A stretch of 64,000 nucleotides of DNA from Psychrobacter aquaticus CMS 56 (GCF_000471625.1 NZ_AUSW01000014.1:52430-116429), one strand, 5' to 3'; shown: positions 1 to 8,702, counted from the stretch's first letter. Translations and numbers: made by a program. The notes: generated by a model not told the origin, from the letters alone.

Positions 1-85
1 GGGGCAAGTATTGCGGCAGTATTATCATCTTGAAAACAATCCAGAAGGCAATGAATTGTCGGATACGTTGGTGTTTCTAAAGTAG
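1..85 (+). CDS. C-terminal end of an unidentified gene (partial)
   Basis: An open frame enters the window at base 2 and runs 27 codons to a TAG at 83-85. The tail is polar and acidic (it contains QYYHLENNPEGNE) and ends in a short hydrophobic stretch, LVFLK. It is too short to assign to a family. It is called only because it is open from the window edge and is followed by a normal intergenic gap before the deaminase gene. Confidence 0.4.
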   Translation, partial: GQVLRQYYHLENNPEGNELSDTLVFLK

Positions 86-303
86 AGTTGATGTCCATGC
101 GTTTGTATAAAAAGCATTACTGATAAGTAAGGCGCATTATGAGGACACGACGTAATCGTATTAAATGGTTTGCTTTTAGGCTATGGGGTTTTGGCGTAAA
201 TTCAAATATAATAGCGCTCCTAGAAATAGCGCGTTATCTATAACAGTTAAGCATAAATCTCGTCTATGACAGCATGTCTGATAAAAACTATCGTTGGAAC
301 ATT

Positions 304-1302
304 ATGATTGATTTGATAAAGAAACTACCGAAAGCTGAGCTTCACCTACACATCGAAGGCTCATTAGAGCCAGAGCTGATGTTTAGATTGGCTAAAAAGA
401 ATCAGGTGGAGATTCCTTATAAAAGCATAGAAGATGTACGCAATGCTTATAATTTTACCAATCTGCAAACCTTTTTAGATATTTACTATGCGGGTGCCAA
501 TGTCCTGATTACCAAAGAGGATTTTTATGATTTGACATGGGAATACATTCTTAAATGTGTCGAAGACAATGTCATTCATACGGAGATATTTTTTGATCCA
601 CAGACGCATACCGAACGAGGCGTACCTTTTGAGGCTGTGATAACAGGTATCAAAGAAGCACTCGCGGATGCTAAAGAAAAGTACGGCATCACTTCTTGCA
701 TCATTATGTGTTTTTTGCGTCACTTGTCACAAGAAGAAGCGTTTGATACTTTGGAAGAAGCGTTAAAATTTAAAAACGATATTATTGGGGTCGGTCTTGA
801 TTCATCAGAATTGGGCAATCCGCCGTCGAAGTTCAAAGAAGTGTTTAAAAAAGCCAAAGAAGAAGGCTTTAAATTGGTTGCCCATGCTGGCGAAGAGGCC
901 GATTTTTCGTATATTTACGAAGCGTTAGATTTATTGAATATCAATAGAATAGATCATGGCGTGCAATCCATAAAAAGCCCAGAGCTCATGCAAAGGCTCA
1001 AGATAGAGCAAATGCCGCTGACGGTTTGCCCGAACTCAAATATTGAACTCAAGGTTTTTGAGAATTACAAAGAACACAATATTAAAGAGCTTTTGGATTA
1101 TGGTCTCAATATCAGCGTCAATTCAGATGATCCGGCGTATTTTAAAGGCTATATAAATCAAAATTTTATTAACTTACATGAAAATCTGCCGATAACGGAA
1201 GATGACATCATTACATTGGTAAAAAACTCTTTTAGATCAGCATTTATAGATGATGAGTTAAAAGAAGCCTATTTGGCAAAAGTTGATCTTGCATTGCAAT
1301 AA
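304..1302 (+). CDS. add: Adenine deaminase / adenosine deaminase-like protein
   Basis: Metal-dependent purine deaminase of the adenosine/AMP deaminase superfamily (TIM barrel, cytosolic), used in purine salvage. Zinc-ligand motif HLHIEG lies near residues 14-19; downstream are LDSSELG, HAGEEA, DHGV and NSDDPAYF, the ordered metal and substrate motifs of the family. The PKAELHLHIEGSLEPEL opening and FFDPQTHTERG match the bacterial adenine deaminase subgroup (Pseudomonas type) better than true adenosine deaminase; that substrate choice is inference. I chose ATG 304 (332 aa) because family members begin a few residues before LPKAELH; an upstream in-frame ATG at 274 would add ten unconserved residues. 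The gene stands alone and ends at a hairpin terminator. Confidence 0.88.
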   Translation: MIDLIKKLPKAELHLHIEGSLEPELMFRLAKKNQVEIPYKSIEDVRNAYNFTNLQTFLDIYYAGANVLITKEDFYDLTWEYILKCVEDNVIHTEIFFDPQTHTERGVPFEAVITGIKEALADAKEKYGITSCIIMCFLRHLSQEEAFDTLEEALKFKNDIIGVGLDSSELGNPPSKFKEVFKKAKEEGFKLVAHAGEEADFSYIYEALDLLNINRIDHGVQSIKSPELMQRLKIEQMPLTVCPNSNIELKVFENYKEHNIKELLDYGLNISVNSDDPAYFKGYINQNFINLHENLPITEDDIITLVKNSFRSAFIDDELKEAYLAKVDLALQ

Positions 1303-1333
1303 GCCTTGATCAGATCGTGGTTTAGTAGCTAAG

Positions 1334-1368
1334 GCTTAATGGTTGAGATAAACCGTTAAGCTTTTTTT
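1334..1368 (+). terminator. Intrinsic terminator after add
   Basis: An 11-bp stem (1334-1344 with 1351-1361, one G-T pair) and a 6-nt loop are followed by seven T residues. It lies 32 bp after the deaminase stop codon. Confidence 0.8.
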
Positions 1369-1388
1369 GTGTCATCCCCTAATCTAAC

Positions 1389-1549
1389 TATAGTGCGTTC
1401 ATGATAAAAATGAGTCAGCGGGATTGGAATGCTTATCTTTAAACAAGAAGTTTCGCAGCCTCCGTTAGCATAGGCACAGCAAGCAAGAAAAATTTGTGCC
1501 AGTCTCGCGTTATAATGTCGTGTATCCATTTTATTGAGTATCGACTATA
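1389..1549 (-). repeat. MITE-like dispersed repeat, copy 1
   Basis: About 161 bp that reappears, in reverse orientation, at 18747-18906 and 56793-56938. Ends carry TATAGT..ACTATA-type imperfect inverted repeats. On the minus strand the core shares long blocks with the other copies, including CTTGCTTGCTGTGCC, GATAAGCATTCCA and CCCGCTGACTC. No ORF is present inside. It lies in the gap between two convergent genes. Confidence 0.75.
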
Positions 1550-1595
1550 TAGCTGATACTCAATATTGTTGTCTGTCATACTCATAATGATAATG

Positions 1596-2402
1596 TCATG
1601 AGTATAAGGTCATGACTTGCTTTATGAGTGCTGGCATGACCACTCCCGCTTTCGCTGCTAACGTGATATTAACGATGGTATTTGGTGTGGGATCAGGGTT
1701 TATTTCAATAATTTTGGCACCATTTTGCTTGGCTAACTGTGCCAGTCCTGCGGCAGGATAAACGAGGCTCGATGTGCCAATACTGATAAATACCTCACAA
1801 TGAGCAGCTGCCTCTTCTGCCGTTTGCCATGCTTGTAATGGCAACGTCTCCCCAAACCAAACGATATCCGGTCGAATATACCCAGCGCAGTGCTGACAAG
1901 TGAGTAATGCTTCATCAAAATTAGTAACATCTTTGCTACTAGATGCGCCTTCTGATTTGTCTTGGTAGGGCGCCTCACATTGACTACAACGGTTGTGCCA
2001 CAGATTGCCATGCAGATGAATCACCGTACTGCCAGCTTGCTCATGTAAGTTATCGACATTTTGAGTAATGAGCGTTAACTGCTGGTAGGTTGATTCTGCA
2101 TGTTGCTGCCACTGCGCTAAGGCATCGTGTGCTGGATTCGGTGTTTTATCCGCGACCAACTTTCTGCGCCACTGATACCACGACCAAACCAGTTTTGGAT
2201 CACGAGCAAAAGCATCTGGTGTGGCCAAATCTTCCGCCCTATAATTTTGCCATAAGCCTGTTTGTTTATCCCGAAAAGTTGGAATGCCACTTTCTGCTGA
2301 AATCCCTGCACCCGTTAAAATACAAATACGCTGTTTCGAGGCCAATAGTTTGGCGGCACCCTGCACTTCTGCTATTAACGCTGGTGATAATTCTGCTAAC
2401 AT
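1596..2402 (-). CDS. cobB: NAD-dependent protein deacylase, sirtuin (CobB type)
   Basis: Removes acyl groups from lysine side chains using NAD+, giving O-acyl-ADP-ribose and nicotinamide. The Rossmann motif GAGISAESGIPTFR is at residues 31-44, TQNVDNLH at 113-120, and the catalytic His in HLHGN at 131. The Cys4 zinc site starts CSQC at 139-142 and closes with a second CxxC before RPDIVWFGE. Y76 and R79 (YxxR) are the residues that in class III sirtuins favour succinyl/malonyl substrates, so desuccinylase activity is plausible. The start at 2402 is chosen for an AAGGG ribosome-binding site 8 nt upstream; a longer frame from 2465 exists but lacks one. 268 aa, normal for the family. Confidence 0.93.
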   Translation of the reverse strand: MLAELSPALIAEVQGAAKLLASKQRICILTGAGISAESGIPTFRDKQTGLWQNYRAEDLATPDAFARDPKLVWSWYQWRRKLVADKTPNPAHDALAQWQQHAESTYQQLTLITQNVDNLHEQAGSTVIHLHGNLWHNRCSQCEAPYQDKSEGASSSKDVTNFDEALLTCQHCAGYIRPDIVWFGETLPLQAWQTAEEAAAHCEVFISIGTSSLVYPAAGLAQLAKQNGAKIIEINPDPTPNTIVNITLAAKAGVVMPALIKQVMTLYS

Positions 2403-2805
2403 GAGCCAACCCTTGTTAATAATGGATATCTTTCTTATGATAGACGGAATTTGGTGGCTTGTCATACTGTTCGTGGTTATTGCAGCCTTATGGCTATTAG
2501 CAAAATCGCGCGGCGTAAAAACGGATGAGATATCTCAGAATGTGTCATCAAAAAACACAAAAGCCCCTGTTCATGATGGCCTGCAAAAAACTTCAGCGTT
2601 GCTAAAACAGTACTTCCCAAATTATCGAGTCACACGTAAACCCAATCATTTACTGCTCAGTCAGCAAGACAAAAAAATTGCGATGATTACCATAGATAAA
2701 AAGCTTGCCATCGGTCAGCGTCGTCTTGGGAATGTGCCTGTAATTAATTATCACCGCGTACCCAGTCGCGCACAATTAATGGCCAATTTGCAAGATATGG
2801 AGTAG
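2401..2805 (+). CDS. Small single-pass membrane protein of unknown function
   Basis: Not recognised. The protein begins with a hydrophobic helix (IWWLVILFVVIAALWLLA, about residues 17-34 from ATG 2401) followed by a short basic stretch and a soluble domain of about 95 residues, suggesting an N-terminally anchored cytoplasmic domain. Possible starts are ATG 2401, 2422 and 2437, none with a strong ribosome-binding site. The 2401 start would share the CATG palindrome with the divergent cobB start. The upstream part of the open frame (2284-2400) runs antisense to cobB and is not believed. It stands between cobB and a truncated repeat. Confidence 0.62.
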   Translation: MSQPLLIMDIFLMIDGIWWLVILFVVIAALWLLAKSRGVKTDEISQNVSSKNTKAPVHDGLQKTSALLKQYFPNYRVTRKPNHLLLSQQDKKIAMITIDKKLAIGQRRLGNVPVINYHRVPSRAQLMANLQDME

Positions 2806-2830
2806 GGTTAAGGCATAACGTCTTATTCCG

Positions 2831-2889
2831 ATTTGTCCCAGTCTCGCCCTATAATAGCGTATATCCATTTTATTCAGTATCGACCATAG
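2831..2889 (-). repeat. Truncated copy of the MITE-like repeat (left end only)
   Basis: Positions 2831-2889 match 1491-1549 of copy 1 over most bases, including ATATCCATTTTATT.AGTATCGAC, in the same orientation. The rest of the element is missing. With copy 1 it brackets cobB and the small membrane gene. Confidence 0.65.
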
Positions 2890-3052
2890 TCTATCCTGCG
2901 ACTCAACACTATTCTCAATCATTATTATCAATGATATGTTGTTAATCATTCAATATAAACTGTCTTACTCTTTCTTACCGTTGATAGTAAAGTAGGTTTA
3001 TGCCCGATGGCTAATCCCTTTACTTGAATCCAACGTTATGGAGTAATCGCAA

Positions 3053-3505
3053 ATGAACACCTCATTGTTAAATAAAATTCTAGAATCAAAAACAGGCTAT
3101 GCAGCCTTAATCCTTCGTGTGCCAGTAGGTCTTATTTTAATGGCTCATGGTGCTCAGAAGCTGTTTGGTTGGTTTGACGGTGGTGGCTTAGCAGGCACTG
3201 CTGGTTGGTTAAGCAGTATTGGTATGGAACCTGGTTATTTGATGGCTATATTGGCAGGCAGCGCAGAGTTCTTTGGTGGCATCGCTTTAGTATTGGGTCT
3301 GCTGACTCGTCCTGCCGCACTGGTTGCCGCTTTTACGATGTTGGTTGCTATTTTTTCTGTTCATATCAGTAACGGACTATTCGCTGACAATGGTGGCTAT
3401 GAATATGCATTGACTTTGATGGTGGCTTTGGTTTCTTTAGCGATACAAGGTGGCGGTTACTTGAGTATAGATAAAGCGTTATCAGAAAAATCAAACCACA
3501 TTTAA
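3053..3505 (+). CDS. DoxX family membrane protein
   Basis: A 150-aa, four-helix inner-membrane protein of the DoxX/YphA family. Hydrophobic segments lie near residues 18-35, 57-77, 81-101 and 118-138. The family signature is visible as LRVPVGLILMAHGAQKLFGWFDGGG near the first helix and AEFFGGIALVLGLLTRPAAL in the middle. Its biochemical role is unsettled; family members have been linked to thiol and oxidative-stress resistance. A GGAG ribosome-binding site (3040-3043, 9 nt before the ATG) supports the start. The next gene, a ring-opening dioxygenase homologue, follows on the same strand after 102 bp, and the two may be co-transcribed. Confidence 0.88.
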   Translation: MNTSLLNKILESKTGYAALILRVPVGLILMAHGAQKLFGWFDGGGLAGTAGWLSSIGMEPGYLMAILAGSAEFFGGIALVLGLLTRPAALVAAFTMLVAIFSVHISNGLFADNGGYEYALTLMVALVSLAIQGGGYLSIDKALSEKSNHI

Positions 3506-3607
3506 CAAAGGCGACAAGCGCTTAGTAGACTGTCTTTTGATACCAAATAGCGATGTCTATCGTCATCCTATCTGTTGCTCTTATTATAAATAATGAGGTA
3601 AAAGCCC

Positions 3608-4426
3608 ATGAATTCTGAATCAACTTCAACCACGCAGCCCGTATTCTTTGTACCTCATGGTGCCGGACCTTGCTTTTTTATGGATTGGCAGCCTGCTGAT
3701 ACTTGGGAAAAAATGGCAGAGTTTTTACAAAGCATTTCCAGTCGTTTACCACAGCAACCCAAGGCTATTTTGATAATCAGCGCGCATTGGCAAACACCTG
3801 TGTTTAGTATCACTGCTGCCAAGCAACCAGAGCTGATTTATGATTATTCTGGATTTCCTAAGCATACTTACGAACTGACTTATCCAGCACTAGGCGCACC
3901 AGTATTGGCTGAACAAATCAGTGAGTTGCTGACGAATGCAGGTTTAGACAATGAGCAGGATGCGATAAGAGGTTTTGATCATGGGGTATTTATTCCGCTA
4001 AAAGTGTTGTTTCCTAATGCGGATATTCCGGTAGTACAGTTGTCATTACGTCGAGATCTAGACCCTAAAACCCATCTAATGGCAGGCAAAACACTGGCAT
4101 CTTTGCGTGAAGAAGGCGTGTTGATCATTGGTAGCGGCATGAGTTTTCACAATATGCGCGGCTATGGTGATGCAAACTTTACGGCTCCTTCAAAGAAATT
4201 TGACGAATGGTTAACCAAAACCATCAACGCCGATCCCGAGGAGCGTCTGGCAGCTCTTACTGATTGGTCACAAGCACCCCATGCTTCGGATGCGCACCCA
4301 CTAGGCGCAGAAGAGCATTTACTGCCGTTGATGGTTGCAGTAGGCGCCGCAGGAAATGATCAAGGTAAGAGAGTTTATTCTCAGCAAGTGCTCAAAACGC
4401 AATTATCCGCTTTTCAGTTTGGTTAA
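3608..4426 (+). CDS. DODA-type extradiol dioxygenase family protein (YgiD-like)
   Basis: A 272-aa member of the class III extradiol ring-opening dioxygenase (LigB/DODA) family, which uses non-heme Fe(II) or Zn(II) bound by histidines. Motifs in order: FVPHGAGP at about residues 14-21, ISAHWQ at about 57-62, FDHGVFIPLKVLFP near 123-136, SGMSFHNMRGY near 177-187, and DAHPLGAEEHLLPL near 228-241. These are the conserved metal and active-site positions. Homologues include E. coli YgiD and plant DOPA dioxygenase; the natural substrate here cannot be told from sequence. An AGG ribosome-binding site precedes the ATG. The gene is followed by the tRNA-Arg gene on the opposite strand. Confidence 0.87.
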   Translation: MNSESTSTTQPVFFVPHGAGPCFFMDWQPADTWEKMAEFLQSISSRLPQQPKAILIISAHWQTPVFSITAAKQPELIYDYSGFPKHTYELTYPALGAPVLAEQISELLTNAGLDNEQDAIRGFDHGVFIPLKVLFPNADIPVVQLSLRRDLDPKTHLMAGKTLASLREEGVLIIGSGMSFHNMRGYGDANFTAPSKKFDEWLTKTINADPEERLAALTDWSQAPHASDAHPLGAEEHLLPLMVAVGAAGNDQGKRVYSQQVLKTQLSAFQFG

Positions 4427-4505
4427 TTGGTTAGAAACAGGCATAAGAACTGTAGAAGGCGTTAGAAGTTTTGGGTAATGCGAAGAGACGGCAAAATACG
4501 ATGAT

Positions 4506-4582
4506 TGGTGCGCTCGGCGGGAATCGAACCCACGACCCTCGGCTTCGGAGACCGATACTCTATCCAACTGAGCTACGAGCGC
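4506..4582 (-). tRNA. tRNA-Arg (anticodon CCG)
   Basis: The minus strand folds as a full cloverleaf: a 7-bp acceptor stem (GCGCTCG with CGAGCGC), a D arm, an anticodon stem TCGGT/GCCGA around loop CTCCGAA (anticodon CCG), a T arm with TTCGATT, and an encoded 3' CCA at 4506-4508. It reads CGG arginine codons. Confidence 0.96.
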
Positions 4583-4944
4583 GTTATGACAATTGATTGC
4601 ATACCTTATTAATCAATACCGTGCTTAAACGAGCGTTGTAAGCAGTATGAGTATCGAAAAATAAAGACCGCTTAGTCTAACAAATAAAAGTCATAAAGCC
4701 AATGGATGAAGGCTATGATTGATGTTTTTTAAGAAAAAACAGGATAGTCATTAAACAGGCATGGCAATTTACCTGCCTTTTCCCTTATAATGTCAGGGAG
4801 AATTCATATTTATAATCACCGATTACAAGTGTGCTGGCACGCGGCATGGCTGTTTGCTATTGATGATGAGAGGTCATCGAAGGAGGACAGACAGAATGTC
4901 TGAGCCGTGCAAGCCTTTGTATACGTAATAAGAGAACGTGACGA
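4583..4944. other. Intergenic region before the cytochrome c gene
   Basis: No gene is seen. A TATAAT hexamer at 4796-4801 is a likely -10 box for the downstream cytochrome gene, but no good -35 is visible. A GGAGG run at 4880-4884 has no following ORF. Confidence 0.35.
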
Positions 4945-5607
4945 ATGAGAAAAGTAGTTATGTTATCGGCAGCTGCCATTCTAGGAATCGCTAGTATCGC
5001 GGTGAGCCAAGCTGAAGATGTTGCAGTTACTTCCGTAACCGTTACTGATGTCGCAGAAGCGCAGGAAGTGGTAGAAAATGTTCCTCAAAAAGTGGGTGAT
5101 GAGACCAAAGCTGCTGCAGATACGACAGAAGGCAATGCGCCAGCTGCTGCTGTACCAGTAGATGGGGCCGCGTCTGAAGAAACTGCCGCTGCAGCGCCTG
5201 CTGCTGAAGAAGAGCCGATTCCGCAAGACACGCCACAAGTGCAAAAGCTGATCGCTCTATATCCTAACTTGATTGCTCGCATTCAGCCTGTTGCTAACGT
5301 GTGTTTTGAAGAGGATGAGGTTTGTGATGTAACGGCACGCGCAGCTGGCCCGGCAGCTGGTGACGGTCCTCGTGATGGTAAAGCTGTGTACAATGCTGTG
5401 TGCCAGACTTGTCATGCCGCAGGGTTACTTGGTTCGCCAATATTGGGTGACGCTGGTGCATGGGGACCACGTATAGCAAAAGGTAAAGAGACCTTATATA
5501 CACATGCTATCAATGGTTTCAATGCCATGCCTGCAAAGGGTGGTGCTGATATCCCTGATGAAGAAGTCCAAAATGCTGTAGATTATATGGTTGGTGAAGC
5601 GAGCTAG
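4945..5607 (+). CDS. Secreted c-type cytochrome, cytochrome c5-like
   Basis: A 220-aa exported electron carrier. Residues 1-23 form a signal peptide (basic start, hydrophobic core, cleavage likely after SQA). Residues 25-100 are a low-complexity Ala/Glu-rich linker with no predicted fold, which may tether the heme domain. The heme domain spans about 130-220, with the CQTCH heme-attachment motif at C153, C156 and H157 and a probable axial Met195 in NAMPAKGG, the pattern of the cytochrome c5 family. Expected location is the periplasm, perhaps anchored by an uncleaved signal. The linker makes it about twice the length of a bare c5 domain. It is monocistronic, with a strong hairpin terminator 41 bp downstream. 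Confidence 0.88.
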   Translation: MRKVVMLSAAAILGIASIAVSQAEDVAVTSVTVTDVAEAQEVVENVPQKVGDETKAAADTTEGNAPAAAVPVDGAASEETAAAAPAAEEEPIPQDTPQVQKLIALYPNLIARIQPVANVCFEEDEVCDVTARAAGPAAGDGPRDGKAVYNAVCQTCHAAGLLGSPILGDAGAWGPRIAKGKETLYTHAINGFNAMPAKGGADIPDEEVQNAVDYMVGEAS

Positions 5608-5648
5608 TTTTTATTAAGTATTTTGCTAATTTTTTACGATACCTACCT

Positions 5649-5688
5649 AAAAAGCGCCTATTTCATGTAATGAGATAGGCGCTTTTTT
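5649..5688 (+). terminator. Intrinsic terminator after the cytochrome gene
   Basis: A long stem (5649-5666 with 5670-5687, small internal mismatch) has a 3-nt loop and T runs on both sides, so it can work in both directions. Its sequence is nearly the same as the terminator at 8762-8803. Confidence 0.88.
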
Positions 5689-5944
5689 AATCATCAGTAT
5701 TATCAATATAGTGCTTCTAAGACATCGCAGTTGAAATTCACCAGCCATAGCCTCATTTCATCAGATTATATCGTCTCTTCTATATACTTATTTTTTAACA
5801 ACGTTCTTATAACATTTTCAAAAATTTGAGTAGCAAGTAAAACGAGTGCAAGTACTATATTTATAGACTAAGCGAGTTTGCTATAGCGAATCATATTTTT
5901 TGGAATTGGTATTATGTAAATTCATCACAAATAAAGAGGTATTC
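5689..5944. other. AT-rich intergenic region before the ABC transporter
   Basis: No gene, repeat or clear promoter is seen. An open frame from 5900 runs into the ATPase but is its untranslated upstream extension. Confidence 0.3.
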
Positions 5945-6907
5945 ATGTCTGAAGTACCAGCCCTTGCTATCCAAAATTTATCCAAAACCTATGACAATGG
6001 GTTTTCGGCACTAAAAGATGTCAGCTTAACCGTCCCGCAAGGCGGGTTCTTTGCGTTACTTGGCCCTAATGGTGCCGGTAAGTCCACAATGATTGGCATT
6101 ATCAGTTCACTATTCAAACCTACCACAGGCAGTGTGCATATTTTTGGCACAGACTTGTTAGAGAATCCTTCGATTGCCAAGCAATATCTTGGGGTTGTAC
6201 CACAAGAATTTAATTTTAATATGTTTGAAAAAGTCGAAGATATCTTGATTACTCAAGCGGGTTATTTTGGTATTCCTGCCAAAGAAGCACGACCACGGGC
6301 AAAGAGACTATTAACAGCACTTGGTCTGTGGGATAAGCGCGATAGTAAGTCGCGTGAGTTATCCGGTGGTATGAAGCGCCGTTTGATGATTGCGCGTGCG
6401 TTGATTCATAAACCAAAGCTGTTGATTTTGGATGAGCCAACGGCTGGGGTCGATATTGAGCTGCGCCGCTCCATGTGGGAGTTTATGCAGCAAATTAACA
6501 TTGAAGAAAATACCACGATTATTTTGACCACTCACTATCTTGAGGAAGCCGAGCAGCTGTGTAAACGCATTGCGATTTTGGATCATGGTGAGATTCGTAT
6601 TAATACAGAAATGAAAGACTTGTTGGCGCAGCTATCGGTTGAGACGTTTGTTTTTGATCTAGATACACCGCTCATGCGTCAGTTGGCTTTGACAGGTGTG
6701 ACAGACGTTTTCCAGCCAGATAACCAGACACTTGAAGTCACGCTGACTGAAGGTGAGTCTTTAAATGGTGTCTTTGATCAACTGTCTGAGCAAGGCATCA
6801 CCGTGGCGAGTATGCGTAATAAGGCCAATCGATTAGAAGAGTTGTTTATGCGTTTAGTAGACAAAAATATTCAAAGTGCAGACAGCATGAAGGAGGCGGG
6901 GTTATGA
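5945..6907 (+). CDS. ABC transporter ATP-binding protein (YadG-like)
   Basis: The cytoplasmic ATPase of a two-gene ABC-2 type exporter. Walker A GPNGAGKS is at residues 40-47, the signature LSGGMKRR at 139-146, Walker B LLILDEP near 159-165, and the H-loop in TTHYLEEAEQL. The C-terminal 80 residues form the extra domain usual for ABC-2 exporters of this group. The start at 5945 (320 aa) is chosen because of a GAGGT ribosome-binding site just upstream and because similar proteins begin there; a longer frame from 5900 lacks support. It overlaps the permease gene by four bases (ATGA), implying translational coupling. Substrate unknown. Confidence 0.92.
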   Translation: MSEVPALAIQNLSKTYDNGFSALKDVSLTVPQGGFFALLGPNGAGKSTMIGIISSLFKPTTGSVHIFGTDLLENPSIAKQYLGVVPQEFNFNMFEKVEDILITQAGYFGIPAKEARPRAKRLLTALGLWDKRDSKSRELSGGMKRRLMIARALIHKPKLLILDEPTAGVDIELRRSMWEFMQQINIEENTTIILTTHYLEEAEQLCKRIAILDHGEIRINTEMKDLLAQLSVETFVFDLDTPLMRQLALTGVTDVFQPDNQTLEVTLTEGESLNGVFDQLSEQGITVASMRNKANRLEELFMRLVDKNIQSADSMKEAGL

Positions 6908-7710
6908 GTCAGGAAATGATCGATCATAATAAAACCATGTCGTGGAGTAAGAAGTGGATCGCGTTTCGTACTATTTGGTTCAAAGAGATTCGCCGAATTT
7001 TGCGTATTTGGCCACAAACACTGTTGCCGCCAGTTATTACCATGAGCCTTTATTTCGTCATTTTTGGTAAGATGATTGGTTCGCGTGTGGGCGAGATGGG
7101 CGGGGTGCCATACATGCAGTTTATCGTGCCTGGTTTGATTATGATGTCGATCATCACCAACAGTTATTCCAATGTGGTCTCAAGCTTTTTTAGTGCCAAG
7201 TTTACAGCGAGTATTGAGGAGCTTTTGGTCTCGCCTGTCTCCAAGCACGCTATTTTGATGGGTTATATCAGCGGTGGTATCTTTCGTGGATTAGCGATTG
7301 GAGTCATTGTCTCGATAGTGGCGCTGTTTTTTACGGATCTTGGTATTGAGCATTTGTTTGTGACGATATTTACCGTACTTGGTACATCTATCCTATTTTC
7401 ACTTGGCGGCTTTATCAATGCGGTGTTTGCCCGATCATTTGATGATATTTCTATCATTCCAAGCTTTGTGCTAACGCCATTGACTTATCTTGGCGGCGTG
7501 TTTTATTCGCTAGAAAACTTATCACCATTTTGGCAAAACATTTCGTTGTTGAACCCTATCGTTTATATGGTCAATGCATTCCGTTACGGTATCCTTGGCT
7601 ATTCTGATGTAAACGTCTGGTATTCAATGGTCGCTATTTTCGTATTCTGTGCGATATTTTACACAATTGCCTATCGTTTGCTGAGTAATGGCTCACGCGT
7701 GCGCTTGTAA
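6904..7710 (+). CDS. ABC-2 type transporter permease (YadH-like)
   Basis: A 268-aa inner-membrane partner of the preceding ATPase. About six hydrophobic segments are visible, starting near residue 40. The text FRTIWFKEIRRILRIWPQT followed by LPPVITMSLYFVIFG, and the central FIVPGLIMMSIITNSYSN, match the ABC-2 permease family and E. coli YadH in particular. The coupled ATGA overlap with the ATPase and the absence of a periplasmic binding protein point to export rather than import. The cargo cannot be predicted from sequence. The next gene (queF) is 120 bp away and is probably separate. Confidence 0.9.
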   Translation: MSQEMIDHNKTMSWSKKWIAFRTIWFKEIRRILRIWPQTLLPPVITMSLYFVIFGKMIGSRVGEMGGVPYMQFIVPGLIMMSIITNSYSNVVSSFFSAKFTASIEELLVSPVSKHAILMGYISGGIFRGLAIGVIVSIVALFFTDLGIEHLFVTIFTVLGTSILFSLGGFINAVFARSFDDISIIPSFVLTPLTYLGGVFYSLENLSPFWQNISLLNPIVYMVNAFRYGILGYSDVNVWYSMVAIFVFCAIFYTIAYRLLSNGSRVRL

Positions 7711-7830
7711 TATGTTTTGTCCAAAAGACAGCATAAATAAAGAAAAAACGCCTCAATGTATTTTTGATAACACAACCTCATTGAGAGTAAAGCAACACAA
7801 TTTTTTAACGGTTTAATATTAGGAAAGTAA

Positions 7831-8700
7831 ATGAGTATTCACGGTATCTTAGGCGAACAAACCACCGATTATCCCACCGAGTATAATCCAGAAACGCTAT
7901 ACCCAATTGCACGTAGCATGGGACGTGATGCCATTGCCTGGCACGCAGGCAAATTAGCGGTTGGCGTGGATTGGTGGCAAGCATTTGAGATGTCTTGGCT
8001 CAACACTCAAGGACTTTCGCAAGTCGCCATTGCGCGCTTTAGTATTCCGGCCAGCTCGCCATTTATCGTAGAATCAAAATCACTTAAGTTGTATTTGAAC
8101 AGTATTAATTTTACTGAATTTGCCAGTTGGGAAGACGTAGAGACGTTGATTGCCAAAGATTTATCAGCGTGTGTGCAAGCTGATGTGACGGTTGAATTGT
8201 TTGGTTTAGAAGATGATAGGTCAGAGCTGTTAATTATTCAGCCTGAGGGTGTATGTATTGACAGTGCCCTGGCAGATACCACAGACAAAGTGACACTGTG
8301 CGAGCATCCGGATGCATCATTGTTGCAGGATCAAACGCAGGCAGATGATAGTAAGTTGGAAAGTGGTAAACCTCAGCCTTATACTTTTTATTCTAACTTA
8401 CTGCGTAGTAATTGTCCGGTGACCAATCAGCCAGATTGGGGCACATTGGCGGTGTCGATAACGAGTGAAAAATCAGTCAATGAAGCAAATATGCTGCGTT
8501 ATATATTAAGCTTTCGTCAGCATAATGGCTTTCATGAGCAATGCGTTGAGCAGATATTTGCGGATTTGAGTCAGTATTATGCCCCAAGTGAGTTAATGGT
8601 ACGTGCTTGGTATACGCGCCGTGGCGGCATCGATATCAATCCTTGCCGTGTCAGTAATGTCAGCCTGTTACCTAAGCCCAGCCGTCTCATTCGGCAGTAA
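7831..8700 (+). CDS. queF: NADPH-dependent preQ0 reductase (7-cyano-7-deazaguanine reductase)
   Basis: Reduces the nitrile of preQ0 to the amine preQ1, a step of queuosine synthesis for tRNA wobble positions. At 289 aa it is the long, two-domain (unimodular) QueF type. The substrate-binding motif ESKSLKLYLNS is at about residues 81-91, and the nucleophilic cysteine is C195 in SNCPVTNQPDWG, with the general-acid Asp following in QPDWG. The C-terminal RRGGIDINP motif is also typical. A GGAAAG ribosome-binding site sits just before the ATG. No preQ1 riboswitch was recognised upstream. A second queuosine gene, queG, is at 55409-56641. Confidence 0.96.
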   Translation: MSIHGILGEQTTDYPTEYNPETLYPIARSMGRDAIAWHAGKLAVGVDWWQAFEMSWLNTQGLSQVAIARFSIPASSPFIVESKSLKLYLNSINFTEFASWEDVETLIAKDLSACVQADVTVELFGLEDDRSELLIIQPEGVCIDSALADTTDKVTLCEHPDASLLQDQTQADDSKLESGKPQPYTFYSNLLRSNCPVTNQPDWGTLAVSITSEKSVNEANMLRYILSFRQHNGFHEQCVEQIFADLSQYYAPSELMVRAWYTRRGGIDINPCRVSNVSLLPKPSRLIRQ

Positions 8701-8702
8701 GA

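Noticed and set aside
7711..7830. Possible preQ1 riboswitch before queF
   Set aside because: A CTCAATG/CATTGAG stem exists, but the conserved preQ1 aptamer sequence and A-rich tail were not found.
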